Assembly: GCF_001278115.1 (NCBI RefSeq)
Contig: NZ_LIYD01000005.1
Span: forward strand, 3,313,717 to 3,377,716
Source of the DNA: Flavobacterium akiainvivens
GTDB lineage: Bacteria; Bacteroidota; Bacteroidia; Flavobacteriales; Flavobacteriaceae
Direction of reading: 5' to 3'
DNA length: 64,000 bases
Shown here: positions 39,329 through 49,090 of the stretch, piece after piece
Layout of the letters: the number at the start of each line of letters is the position of its first letter
Position numbering within the stretch: the first letter of the stretch is position 1
Notes under the pieces: generated by a model
Seen by the model: the letters and a program-made list of their open reading frames with translations, nothing else
Databases searched by the model: none
What the model was told of the DNA's origin: nothing
Translations under genes and position numbers: made by a program

Positions 39329-41389
39329 ATGTTAGGAAACTCTCTTCTTATTACAATGATTGCCATTATAGTGGTGGTAATAGGCCTCTTGGTATGGGTC
39401 ATTTCAATGTACAAAAAAATCATCCAGGGAAAAGTTATTGTGCGCACCGGTGCAGGTGGCACAAAGGTTTTCTACAATGCAGGCCTTGTAGTGCCGGTAC
39501 TGCATAAAATGGAAATTATGGACATATCGGTTAAAAAGCTCGATGTAGAGCGCGCAGGCGTTAACGGGCTTATATGCAAAGACAACATAAGGGCCGATAT
39601 TAAGGTTACCTTCTTCATAAAAATCAACAAGTCTACTACAGATATTATAAATGTGGCGCAAACTATTGGTTGCGAACGCGCTTCGGAAATAGATGTACTA
39701 AGGAACCTTTTTGATGCCAAGTTTTCTGAAGCCCTTAAAACAGTGGGTAAAAAGTTCGATTTTATCGAGCTGTATGAGGCCCGAAGCGAGTTTAGGGAAG
39801 AAATCATCTCAATTATTGGTACAGACCTTAACGGTTATGTGCTTGATGACTGTGCTATTGATGACCTTGAGCAAACACCGCTATCGCACCTTAAGGCCGA
39901 TAACATTCTGGATTCTGAAGGTATAAAGAAAATTACCGAGCTTACCGCAGCCCAAAACATTAAGGCCAACCTTATCCGCCGCGATGAAGAAAAAACCATC
40001 CGCAAGCAGGACGTAGAGGCGCGTGAGGCCATACTGGCCTTAGACCGCCAGTTGGCCGAAAAAGAAGAGCAGCAAAAAAGGGAAATTGCCAATATTAAAG
40101 CCCGCGAAGAGGCCGAGATTATTAAGGTATCTGAAGAAGAAAGGCTAAAATCTGAAACTGCCCGTATTAACACTACCGAGAAAGTAATGGTGGCCGAAGA
40201 AAACAAAGACCGCCTGGTTATTGTAGCGGCTAAGAACAAGCAGCGCACTGAGGCGGTTGAAACCGAAAGGGTAGAAAAAGACCGCGCCCTCGAGCAGACT
40301 GAAAGGGAGCGTATTGTTACCCTTGCCCAGATTGAAAAAGAAAAGGCGGTAGAGGTAGAGCGCAAAAACATACAAAATGTAATCCGAGACAGGGTAGTGC
40401 TTGAAAAAGGCGTGGTGCAGGAGCAGGAAAGCATGAAGGACATTGAAGCCTTTAAGCAGGCAGACAGGCAGAAAAAAGTGGCCGTTACCCTTGCCGAGAA
40501 AGAGAGCGAGGAACTGTACATTAAGCGCCTAAAGGCTGCTGAGGCCGAAAAAGAGGCTGCCAAGCAAAAAGCTGAGGAGATAAACATTGAGGCTGCCGCA
40601 AGGATGGCTGCCAGCGAAAAAGAAGCCGAAGCCCGTAAAATACTTGCTGAAGCCAAAGCTAAGGAAGACGCTACCATAGGCCTTTCTGAAGCGCAGGTAA
40701 TGCATGCCAAGGCCGATGCTAACGAAAGGCAGGGTATTGTAGATGCCGTGGTTATAGAGAAAAAAGCCCTTGCCGAAGCAGCGGGTATTAAGGCCAAAGC
40801 CGAAGCCGAAAAACAACTGGGTGTTGCCGAAGCCGAGGTTATTAAAGAAAAAGCCCTTGCCGAAGCAAGCGGTATTGAAGAAAAAGCCGAGGCCATGAAA
40901 AAGCTTGACGGCGTGGGCAAAGAGCACGAAGAGTTTAAGCTTAAGCTTAATAAAGAGCTACAGGTAGACCTGGCTCATATTAACATACAAAAAGATATTG
41001 CCGATGCCCAGGCTAACGTACTTGCCGAGGCGCTTAGGGCCGCCAAAATTGATATTGTGGGTGGCGAAACCATGTTCTTTGACCATATTGTGGGGCAGAT
41101 TACCAAGGCGAAAGGCTTTGATAAGCTGGTAAACAGTTCAGAGAATATTACCGATATTAAAGAGGCCATACTGGGCGATGGTGCCCAAGGCGGCGAAAAC
41201 CTGCTGGAAAGGATAAAAGGGTTTGCCGATAAGTATGGCATATCATCTGAAGATATTAAAAACCTTACCGTGGCAGGCCTGCTGTTAGAACTGCAAAACC
41301 GCAGTAACGATGCGGGTGAGCAAAACCTGTTTGCCAAACTTATGGATATGGCTAAAAACCTTGGCCTGTCGGGTAAAAAGTTAGGATAA
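39329..41389 (+). CDS. Flotillin-family (SPFH) protein
   Basis: 686 residues. One N-terminal membrane helix (LLITMIAIIVVVIGLLVWVISM), an SPFH domain (~30-200, VRTGAGGTKVFYNAGL...VDVE), a long Glu/Ala/Lys-rich coiled coil with EAxAEA-type repeats (~210-560), and a C-terminal region with a Gly-rich stretch. Flotillins scaffold membrane microdomains. It is longer than YqiK (~550). An antisense 361-residue frame is a composition artefact of the repeats. Confidence 0.93.
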   Translation: MLGNSLLITMIAIIVVVIGLLVWVISMYKKIIQGKVIVRTGAGGTKVFYNAGLVVPVLHKMEIMDISVKKLDVERAGVNGLICKDNIRADIKVTFFIKINKSTTDIINVAQTIGCERASEIDVLRNLFDAKFSEALKTVGKKFDFIELYEARSEFREEIISIIGTDLNGYVLDDCAIDDLEQTPLSHLKADNILDSEGIKKITELTAAQNIKANLIRRDEEKTIRKQDVEAREAILALDRQLAEKEEQQKREIANIKAREEAEIIKVSEEERLKSETARINTTEKVMVAEENKDRLVIVAAKNKQRTEAVETERVEKDRALEQTERERIVTLAQIEKEKAVEVERKNIQNVIRDRVVLEKGVVQEQESMKDIEAFKQADRQKKVAVTLAEKESEELYIKRLKAAEAEKEAAKQKAEEINIEAAARMAASEKEAEARKILAEAKAKEDATIGLSEAQVMHAKADANERQGIVDAVVIEKKALAEAAGIKAKAEAEKQLGVAEAEVIKEKALAEASGIEEKAEAMKKLDGVGKEHEEFKLKLNKELQVDLAHINIQKDIADAQANVLAEALRAAKIDIVGGETMFFDHIVGQITKAKGFDKLVNSSENITDIKEAILGDGAQGGENLLERIKGFADKYGISSEDIKNLTVAGLLLELQNRSNDAGEQNLFAKLMDMAKNLGLSGKKLG

Positions 41390-41416
41390 GCCTCTTTGTA
41401 TTTTTTTAATAAACCT

Positions 41417-41447
41417 TTCCCGTGCGGGGCACTATACCGCACGGGAA
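41417..41447 (+). other. 11-bp hairpin between flotillin and AAA genes
   Basis: TTCCCGTGCGG and CCGCACGGGAA enclose nine bases. No T-run follows, so it may be an mRNA processing or stability element that lowers expression of the downstream AAA gene. Confidence 0.55.
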
Positions 41448-41500
41448 TACACCTCATTTTTAACTGCCACGCAGTTTAATAATTTTTAAACCAACCCATC

Positions 41501-44500
41501 ATGAGTACACTGGAAGGCGGTACATATGAAATTATACGCAGCAGGCTGGAAGCACAGAAAAACGACCTTCTGGCCCGGCTGCAAAAACTTAACACGGTTA
41601 GGAAAGAAATTTTTGGCAGTATAGAAACAAGGCTTATTGCCAATAACCGCATTATAACCGAAAACAACTGTATTCCCGGCGATATTGTTAGCCTGGGCAA
41701 CACCTGTATTTTTGGCTACAACGTGCATTTTGGCCTGCGTACCGATATTAAAACACAGGATGTTTTTAGCATTTACAGCTATGAGGAGGGCGATTTCCGC
41801 CAGCAGGATTTAACCCTTATTAATGACGAGGGTTTCCTTAATGATTTCTTTAACCTGTATAAGTATTACAGGGATACAGAGTTCAGGAAGTTTTTTGTAT
41901 CGGGCAACTACCTGTACATGGTGTTCCAGGTAAGCGAAAGGGTGTCAGACATAAAAACCTTTAAGTGGCTTATAAAAGACAATACGCTTGTATACCAGGA
42001 TAACCGCAGCGACCACGAATACCGTTTCCCGCGCCAGCACGATTTTACCTGGCAGGAGGCCGCGCGCGAAATGCAGCGCTATGGCAAGCATCCGCACGTG
42101 TCTATCTTAGACAAGGTTTTTGTAGAAACAGTAGGTGGCACCCTTACCATAAAGGTAGAAGACAACACCACTACCGGCAAGGGCATTTATGATGAAGACG
42201 TTATACACCCGGACCAGACCCTTGATGACGGTAACTTTCAGTATGCCGATTTGGGCAACCTTATAGCTCTCCAAATAAAGCCTTTTCAGGAAGACCCTCG
42301 GTTTTTTATATACAACCACAAACTGCAGGAAGTACGCAAAATAGACAGCCTTTCTACATCGGCAATACTGTTGCCCGATCAGCACGGGCTCATTTTTTCT
42401 AACGGCTACTACCTGCAAACGGGCGAATACAAAATATTTGAAAACAGCCTGCAAAACCTGCTGTTCCAGGAAAGGATAACCTCTCCTAACGGCGAAGATT
42501 TTATGTATGTGTTTTATGAAGAGGCCACGGGGCAGTATGTGCTCATGGCCTATAACATTATAACGCATGAAGTTTCTACGCCCATAATTTGCAACGGCTT
42601 TACCATACTGCAAAACGGCGAGCTGTGCTACTTTAGGGCAGAGGCAGAACATACTAAAAACCATCTGGTGCAAATATGGCAAACCCCCTTTATAAAGGGC
42701 GATGTTATGCCCACACAGCACAAAGACAGCTATGTATATAAAATAGGCAATAAAGATATTGTAAAGGCCATGGCCGAAAGCCACTCCATCATAACGCTGC
42801 TTAATAAAAGCGATGATTATGACGGCCTGTATGCCGACCTGACAAGGCTTGCCCAAAACGTGCTCGACGGCTATTACTGGATTACCGGCAAAGAAACCTT
42901 TGAGCTCAGCCTTCCGCTTACCGAAATTAAAAACACGGCAAATGCGGCCATAGACGAGTTTGAAAAAGTGGTGCAGCTGCGCCTAAACGCCGCCAAAACC
43001 ACACAGGATGTAAAGGACAAAGCCGAAAGCCTCTTCATTAAAATAAAGAGCTCGCCGCTTGACGATATAGATGTTTTTGTGGCCGACCTTGCCGGGCTGC
43101 GTGCCCTGCGGGGCGAGGTTATAAGCCTTAAAGAAGTGCGCTATGTAGACGAGGCCTTTATTAATGAGCTTGAGGCCGAAATTGTTGCCCAGACCGAGCA
43201 TATTTCGCAAAACTGCGTGCAGTTCCTTATGGATGATAAGGCGCTTGTGCCCTACCACAACCGCGTGGCAGAAAAGCAAAAAGGCCTTGATGATATAGCC
43301 ACCGTGGCACAGGCCCGCAAGCTTGAAGATGAGGTTAACACCATTACGGCCGATTTGGAAATGCTTATCGAAATCGTATCAAACCTTAAGATTGACGATA
43401 CAAGTAAGTCTACGCACATCATCAATACCATATCGCTCATTTTTGCCACGCTAAACAGGCTCAAGGCCGATATTAAAAACAAGGTTACAGCACTGGGCGG
43501 TAAAGAGGCAAAGGCCGATTTTGCCGCGCAGGTTAAACTGATAGACCAAAGCATTGTAAACGCCCTTGACCGCGCCACAACGCCCGAAAAGACAGATGAG
43601 CTGCTCAATAAAATATCGGTACAGCTGGAAGACCTCGAGGCGCGCTTTGCCGATTATGAGGAGTTTACCGAATCTATAATTGAAAAGCGCGAGGAGATTT
43701 ATGCCGCTTTTGAGGCTAAGAAAAACAGCCTTACCGAAGCCCGTAACAAAAAAGCTGTGGCTATTGACGGTGCCGCGGCGCGCATACTTAAAAATGTGGC
43801 CGCAAAGGCGCTTACCCTTAATTCGGCCGATGAGATTAACGGTTATTTTGCATCAGACCTGATGATAGCCAAGCTGCGCGACCTTACGGCACAGCTTATT
43901 GAGCTGGAAGATACCGGCAAGGCCGAGGCTATAGAAACGCAGCTAAAAGCCGCCCGCGAAGATGCCCTGCGCAAGCTTAAAGACAGGCAGGAGCTTTATG
44001 AAGACGGCGAAAATATAATACGCCTGGGCAAGCATAAGTTTACGGTTAACAAGCAGCCTTTAGACCTTACCATTGTTTTTAAGGAAGGGGCGCTTAACTA
44101 TCACTTAACCGGGACTGATTTTTACCAGCAAATAAAAGGCAGCAGCCTCGATTCATTGCAAAAATACTGGTCGCAAAGCCTGGTTTCAGAAAACGATGCC
44201 ATTTACCGCGGGGCATACCTGGCCTATAAAATATTCAAAAATTATGGGGCGGGTAACCTCTACAACCTTACCGATGAGGCTTTGGAGGCCATTGTAAAAG
44301 AAGAAACATCTAAAAACTATACAGAAGGCTATGTAAAAGGCGTGCACGATGCCGATGCCTTTAAAATACTCAGGGTGCTTGTGGCAAAGCACAACAATTT
44401 AAAGCTGCTGCAATATGCGCCCGCCACGCGTGCCCTGGCTCAGTTTGCATGGTTTGGCCTTAAAGAAGAAACCCGCAGCAGCCTTAATGCTAAAATAAAG

Positions 44501-46354
44501 GCCTCGGGCAGTGTGCTGGCGGTTTTCCCGCAAAGTGGCGAGTTTGATTATATCATTGCACAGCTGGGGCAAATAACAACTGCCTTTGTACAAAGTAACA
44601 ACTGGCTGGGCAGCGAAGCGGCTGATGCCAATGCGGCGGCCCATTATCTTTTTAACGAGCTTAAAGATGATGATGCCTTTACCGTAAGCCACCGTGCTGC
44701 ACAAATAGCCGAAAGCTTTATAAAGGTGCTGGAAGCTAAAGGTGCCCTAACCGGCTTCAGGCGCAGTATTGATGAGGCCGTAGATAACCAGTCGGCGTTA
44801 TTGCTGGCGGTGCAGTGGGTATCGTCTTACCTGGCGCAAACCGCCGATGCACAAAGTGCCGAATACCTTTATGAGGTGGTGGCGCTGCTGCTGTACAGGC
44901 ATGAATCGGCCGAAAAGGTATCGGGCATAGAGCCTGAAGAAACCATTGCAGGCCTTGCCGGGGCGCATCCGTCAATTATAGATGGCGTGTTCCTGTTTCA
45001 TTACCATAGGTTTACGGCCCTGCTTAAGCAGCATTTTGAGAAAGACGTACCCGCTTTTGAGCATTTTAAGGAAGAGCGCCACAAGCTTACCCAGCAGCTT
45101 AAAGCCGATTTAAGGCTGCATGAGTTTATGCCAAAGGTGTTAACATCGTTTGTGCGCAACAAGCTTATAGACCAGGTATACCTGCCCCTGTTTGGAGATA
45201 ACCTTGCAAAGCAGCTTGGCAGTGCCGGCAACGACCGCCGCACAGACCGATCGGGTATGTTGCTGCTGGTTTCGCCGCCGGGGTATGGTAAAACCACCCT
45301 TATGGAATACCTGGCAAACAGGCTCGGGCTTGTATTTATGAAGATAAACGGCCCTGCCATAGGCCATGAGGTTACATCGGTAGACCCGCTTTCGGCAACA
45401 AACTCTGCCGCAAGGGAAGAGCTTAAAAAGCTTAACCTGGCGCTGGAAATGGGCAACAACGTTATGCTCTACCTGGACGATATACAGCATTGCAGCCCGG
45501 AGTTCCTTCAAAAGTTTATCTCCCTGGCCGATGGTACCCGTAAGATAGAAGGTGTATATAACGGGCAGCCTAAAACCTACGACATGAAATCTAAAAAGTT
45601 TTGTGTGGTAATGGCAGGCAACCCATATACCGAAACGGGCGAGAAATTCCGCATACCCGATATGCTTGCCAACCGTGCCGATATTTACAACCTGGGCGAT
45701 GTTATAGGCAATACCGCCCACCTGTTTGAGCTGAGCCTTATAGAAAATGCGCTTACATCGCACCCGTTGCTGGCGCAGCTTGCCTCAAAAAGTATGGAAG
45801 ACCTGTACCCGCTTATTACCATGGCACAAACCGGCCAGCGCGACGGGCTGGAGCTGAAGGGCAACCATACCAAGCAGGATATAGAAACCTATGTGCAGCT
45901 GCTGGATAAGGTTGTTAAGGTAAGAACAATGGTGTTGCAGGCAAATGCGGCCTATATAGCATCTGCCGCTATGGAAGATGCCTACAGGACAGAGCCGCCC
46001 TTTAAACTACAGGGTTCTTACCGCGATATGAACAAGCTCGTGGCCAAAATAGATGCCATAATGAATGATGATGAGGTTAACGCGCTTTTGTTATCGCATT
46101 ATCAAAACGAAACGCAAACCCTTACCAGTGCGGCAGAGGCCAACCTGTTAAAATATAAAGAAATGGCAGGCTCCCTTAACGAAACTGAAAAAGAGCGTTG
46201 GGCATCCATCAAGGAAACGTTTGTACAAAACAACAAACTGAAAGGTTTTGGCAATAAAAACGAAATGGCACAAATACTCCGCCAAATGATGGAGTTTACC
46301 GGCCATATAGAGGGTATTAAAGAAATCCTTAAAGGCAATCAGGACAAAGTATAA
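41501..46354 (+). CDS. Giant AAA ATPase (1617 aa, annotated in relatives as DNA repair ATPase)
   Basis: 1617 residues, cytoplasmic. An N-terminal beta-rich region (~45-420) is followed by long coiled coils (~470-830), a helical middle, and a C-terminal AAA domain with Walker A SPPGYGKTT (~1258) and Walker B MLYLDDIQ (~1320); the sensor region reads VVMAGNPYTETG and an R-finger candidate lies in MLANRADIYN. Relatives occur beside PspA and flotillin genes; the DNA repair name has no support in this sequence. It likely remodels the PspA/flotillin assembly. It is the last gene of the operon. Confidence 0.85.
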   Translation: MSTLEGGTYEIIRSRLEAQKNDLLARLQKLNTVRKEIFGSIETRLIANNRIITENNCIPGDIVSLGNTCIFGYNVHFGLRTDIKTQDVFSIYSYEEGDFRQQDLTLINDEGFLNDFFNLYKYYRDTEFRKFFVSGNYLYMVFQVSERVSDIKTFKWLIKDNTLVYQDNRSDHEYRFPRQHDFTWQEAAREMQRYGKHPHVSILDKVFVETVGGTLTIKVEDNTTTGKGIYDEDVIHPDQTLDDGNFQYADLGNLIALQIKPFQEDPRFFIYNHKLQEVRKIDSLSTSAILLPDQHGLIFSNGYYLQTGEYKIFENSLQNLLFQERITSPNGEDFMYVFYEEATGQYVLMAYNIITHEVSTPIICNGFTILQNGELCYFRAEAEHTKNHLVQIWQTPFIKGDVMPTQHKDSYVYKIGNKDIVKAMAESHSIITLLNKSDDYDGLYADLTRLAQNVLDGYYWITGKETFELSLPLTEIKNTANAAIDEFEKVVQLRLNAAKTTQDVKDKAESLFIKIKSSPLDDIDVFVADLAGLRALRGEVISLKEVRYVDEAFINELEAEIVAQTEHISQNCVQFLMDDKALVPYHNRVAEKQKGLDDIATVAQARKLEDEVNTITADLEMLIEIVSNLKIDDTSKSTHIINTISLIFATLNRLKADIKNKVTALGGKEAKADFAAQVKLIDQSIVNALDRATTPEKTDELLNKISVQLEDLEARFADYEEFTESIIEKREEIYAAFEAKKNSLTEARNKKAVAIDGAAARILKNVAAKALTLNSADEINGYFASDLMIAKLRDLTAQLIELEDTGKAEAIETQLKAAREDALRKLKDRQELYEDGENIIRLGKHKFTVNKQPLDLTIVFKEGALNYHLTGTDFYQQIKGSSLDSLQKYWSQSLVSENDAIYRGAYLAYKIFKNYGAGNLYNLTDEALEAIVKEETSKNYTEGYVKGVHDADAFKILRVLVAKHNNLKLLQYAPATRALAQFAWFGLKEETRSSLNAKIKASGSVLAVFPQSGEFDYIIAQLGQITTAFVQSNNWLGSEAADANAAAHYLFNELKDDDAFTVSHRAAQIAESFIKVLEAKGALTGFRRSIDEAVDNQSALLLAVQWVSSYLAQTADAQSAEYLYEVVALLLYRHESAEKVSGIEPEETIAGLAGAHPSIIDGVFLFHYHRFTALLKQHFEKDVPAFEHFKEERHKLTQQLKADLRLHEFMPKVLTSFVRNKLIDQVYLPLFGDNLAKQLGSAGNDRRTDRSGMLLLVSPPGYGKTTLMEYLANRLGLVFMKINGPAIGHEVTSVDPLSATNSAAREELKKLNLALEMGNNVMLYLDDIQHCSPEFLQKFISLADGTRKIEGVYNGQPKTYDMKSKKFCVVMAGNPYTETGEKFRIPDMLANRADIYNLGDVIGNTAHLFELSLIENALTSHPLLAQLASKSMEDLYPLITMAQTGQRDGLELKGNHTKQDIETYVQLLDKVVKVRTMVLQANAAYIASAAMEDAYRTEPPFKLQGSYRDMNKLVAKIDAIMNDDEVNALLLSHYQNETQTLTSAAEANLLKYKEMAGSLNETEKERWASIKETFVQNNKLKGFGNKNEMAQILRQMMEFTGHIEGIKEILKGNQDKV

Positions 46355-46381
46355 ACCATTATAATTTTCCTCCTCCGGAAG

Positions 46382-46407
46382 GCAGTACAGCAATGTGCTG
46401 CTTTTTT
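46382..46407 (+). terminator. Rho-independent terminator
   Basis: GCAGTAC, loop AGCAAT, GTGCTGC and a T-run, 27 bases after the AAA stop. Its core is nearly the same as the terminator in the 49-bp tRNA-Arg repeats. Confidence 0.8.
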
Positions 46408-46414
46408 GTTTTAC

Positions 46415-46870
46415 CTATTCCAGATATTTATCCAGTTCTCTATCCAGCACGCCATCACTTGGGCGCGGCGCATCGGGATTGACAAGGGTGCCGGTTTTAT
46501 CAAAAATTAGGTGCCGGGGAATACTCTTTATGTTCAGGGCCTTCAGCACTTCGCTTTCGGAAAGGTCAGAGGTCATAAAGCTGTGTTTTTCATCTATAAA
46601 ACCCAGTTTTTTGGCGGCAGCTTTCCATTTCTCGGCATTGGCATCATAAGAAAGGTATATAAACGCCACATCTTTATCTTTATATTTATCATGTATTTTT
46701 TTCATGGCGGGCATTTCTTCCATACAGGGTCCGCACCAGCTGGCCCAAAAGTCTACCAGTATTACCTTGCCTTTGTTTTCGGCCAGTATTTCTTTAAATG
46801 ATTTGGTTTGGGCGTGCGCGGCTGTGGTTAGTGCTACAATTGCGGCAAATACAAATGTGAGTTTTTTCAT
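46415..46870 (-). CDS. Periplasmic thioredoxin-like protein (TlpA/ResA family)
   Basis: 151 residues: signal peptide (MKKLTFVFAAIVALTTAAHA), then a thioredoxin fold with active site WASWCGPC and cis-Pro in SIPRHLIFD. TlpA-like proteins reduce disulfides in the periplasm, for example in cytochrome c maturation. Monocistronic, convergent with the AAA operon. Confidence 0.92.
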   Translation of the reverse strand: MKKLTFVFAAIVALTTAAHAQTKSFKEILAENKGKVILVDFWASWCGPCMEEMPAMKKIHDKYKDKDVAFIYLSYDANAEKWKAAAKKLGFIDEKHSFMTSDLSESEVLKALNIKSIPRHLIFDKTGTLVNPDAPRPSDGVLDRELDKYLE

Positions 46871-46977
46871 GGTAAGGGTTTTGTGTAAATATAAATAAAT
46901 CAGGGTGTAAAAACATAACGCAAAAAATGCATTTTAAAGAGGTAATACAGTATCTGTTTTTTAATTACTTTTATATC

Positions 46978-47796
46978 ATGCCATACTATATAGTTAAAAA
47001 ACAGGGCGATGCATTTGTAAAGAAGCTCCTCAATATATTTAAGAAAGACCTGTACCCCGAAGTTAAAAAGGCGGGCAACCTGCCTAATGCCCTTGATAAG
47101 GCTTTAGAGGCAAGGGGCTCTTCTTTGCGCGTTATGCGACGTGATGCCGACTATGATTTTCCGGTGATCAACACACATATGGTAAACAATAACAAGTTTT
47201 CGCAAGTATACATAGCGCAGGATGTAAGGCGTTTTTTGCCTGATTTTTGGCGCAATGGAGTGTGCCTCGCACAGGGCGGTACTGATGATTTTAACCTGCT
47301 TGCAGAGGCTATAGATTACTGGTTAACTTATGATGTTACCACCCGGCAGCTCGCCGAAAAATACCCGTTTATAGTGCCTCACGAGCACGCTGCCGCTTTT
47401 GATGAGGGCCGGGAAGTAGCTTATGCCTGGAACCGCATGCTAAATACCCGTGGCGAGCATCTTAAGCCTATAATAAGCCTTGCCATGCACGATGAGGTAG
47501 TAGGCAGGTTGTTTCCGTTTACAAGCCATTACACCCTGTGCCTGAGCCGCTGTACGGGCTACCCGTATGATGATATTGGCCTGCCGTATGTTACCCCCGC
47601 ACAATTTGCCCGGTTTGAAGACGGACGCCTGATTATGGGTGAAAGTGAAGGCGAAGACGGGCGGTATATTGTTTCCCGCAACCGCAGCGAATACCTGGGC
47701 GAAGGCAATGCCGCCGAAGCCCTCGCCCTTATAAAACTACACCTGCCGCCTCATATACAGCCCGCCGTTGCAGGTACTGCCGATGGCCTTGCCTGA
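46978..47796 (+). CDS. Hypothetical protein (~272 aa)
   Basis: A frame opens at 46927, but the ATG at 46978 (MPYYIVKKQG) is a more natural start. The protein is soluble, alpha/beta, with no signal peptide or known motif. FWRNGVCLAQGGTDDFNLLAEAIDYWLT and a C-terminal TGYPYDDIGLPYV stand out. Probably a conserved Bacteroidota family; function unknown. Confidence 0.6.
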   Translation: MPYYIVKKQGDAFVKKLLNIFKKDLYPEVKKAGNLPNALDKALEARGSSLRVMRRDADYDFPVINTHMVNNNKFSQVYIAQDVRRFLPDFWRNGVCLAQGGTDDFNLLAEAIDYWLTYDVTTRQLAEKYPFIVPHEHAAAFDEGREVAYAWNRMLNTRGEHLKPIISLAMHDEVVGRLFPFTSHYTLCLSRCTGYPYDDIGLPYVTPAQFARFEDGRLIMGESEGEDGRYIVSRNRSEYLGEGNAAEALALIKLHLPPHIQPAVAGTADGLA

Positions 47797-47873
47797 ACGT
47801 TTCGGTTTTCTTAAAAAGCTTGCTTTGCCGCTGTGCAATGGCTACTTTTAAGGGAAAAACAAAAATTCATGCT

Positions 47874-48467
47874 ATGAAAAAGATTGTTGTAATACTCTGT
47901 ATAATAGCATTTGCATCGTGCAAAAAAGAAACCCAAACCCCTGTTATTTCTACAGATAGCCCTGCTGCAACAGCTCCGGCGACGGATACCACACCCGTAC
48001 CCGACACCACAAAACCTTTAGAGAAAACTACTGAAAAATCAATCCAACCCATAGCGGCCATTCGCCAAAGGGTAGAACATATTAATACTGCAAAGCTTGA
48101 AAAAAAGCACTTTGAGTTTATGTGTGATGAAAAGATGATGGTTGATTATTTTTATGAAGGCAATGAACTGGTAAAAATTGCGATAGACTTTGGCACCGTG
48201 GGCGATGTGTATGCTAAGGAAGGCTATTATTATGATAAAGGCAAACTTGTGTTTAACTACGAATTTGTTGAAGGTGGCCCCGCCTGCGAAGGCTGCATAA
48301 AGAAAAATGAATACCGCACTTATGTGCAAAATGATGAGGCCATTCGCTACCTGAAAGATAAAAATGTTGCCGAATGCAGGACGTGTAGTTTTTCGCCTAC
48401 GTCAAGGCAGTATAAGTTGCTGAAAGCCAAGACTCAGGATGAAATAAAGGCGGTGTTGTGCAGGTAA
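47874..48467 (+). CDS. Lipoprotein of unknown function (197 aa)
   Basis: The ATG at 47874 gives a lipoprotein signal MKKIVVILCIIAFASC with lipobox AFASC; the earlier ATG at 47820 would bury it. A Thr/Pro linker (~30-60) precedes a folded domain with CEGCIKKNEYRTY and CRTCSF, two Cys pairs. The Lys after the lipid Cys does not help to predict surface export. No family recognised. Confidence 0.7.
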   Translation: MKKIVVILCIIAFASCKKETQTPVISTDSPAATAPATDTTPVPDTTKPLEKTTEKSIQPIAAIRQRVEHINTAKLEKKHFEFMCDEKMMVDYFYEGNELVKIAIDFGTVGDVYAKEGYYYDKGKLVFNYEFVEGGPACEGCIKKNEYRTYVQNDEAIRYLKDKNVAECRTCSFSPTSRQYKLLKAKTQDEIKAVLCR

Positions 48468-48511
48468 AGCTTTTTGCCTATTTTTAAATCCAACCATAAA
48501 ACCTCACAAGT

Positions 48512-49024
48512 ATGAAAAGGGTACTTATTGTAATAGGTACAATTATAGGTATTTTGTTTATTGCCTTCCAGGCTTTCAGTGCTTATAATGCAAGCAACAT
48601 TATGAGTAACCAGGCAGTTTTCCAGGTATATACTACAATCCCGGACGAAGATATAGATGCATATTTTGGCCTTCAGCCCGGTACTTTTAATCCGCAAAGG
48701 CAAACTCTTGCCTGTATGTTGCCGGTAAAAACAGGGGACTTTAAAGTGGGTACTGTGCCTGTTAATATTAATTTGGGGGGCATAGACTGTAAGCAGGAGT
48801 ATGACAAGCAAATACATTTAAAATATGATAATACCGAACTGCGTAGCAATGTTTTCAGGATTATGATTGTTCAGAAAAGTATGCCATTGGTACTTGTAGA
48901 ACGCTCTGGTATTGGGGCCGGGGGTACTGTAGCCTATAAAGATATACCCGTAAATTTTAGCCGTGGCAAAATAAACAATATTGTATTTACACCTGAAAAG
49001 GCTTATAACTACTGCCAAAATTAA
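48512..49024 (+). CDS. Membrane-anchored hypothetical protein (170 aa)
   Basis: 170 residues with one N-terminal hydrophobic segment (VLIVIGTIIGILFIAFQAF) and a periplasmic beta-rich domain. No catalytic motif or family recognised. It follows the lipoprotein gene by 44 bases. Confidence 0.55.
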   Translation: MKRVLIVIGTIIGILFIAFQAFSAYNASNIMSNQAVFQVYTTIPDEDIDAYFGLQPGTFNPQRQTLACMLPVKTGDFKVGTVPVNINLGGIDCKQEYDKQIHLKYDNTELRSNVFRIMIVQKSMPLVLVERSGIGAGGTVAYKDIPVNFSRGKINNIVFTPEKAYNYCQN

Positions 49025-49090
49025 AGATACTGTAAACAGAAACCGCCCCTTGCGGAGCGGCACTAACATGAAAAGTATTTACTTACGGGA

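Noticed and set aside
39835..40920. 361-codon antisense frame over the flotillin gene
   Set aside because: Ser/Ala-rich mirror of the Glu/Ala/Lys coiled-coil codons, a composition artefact.
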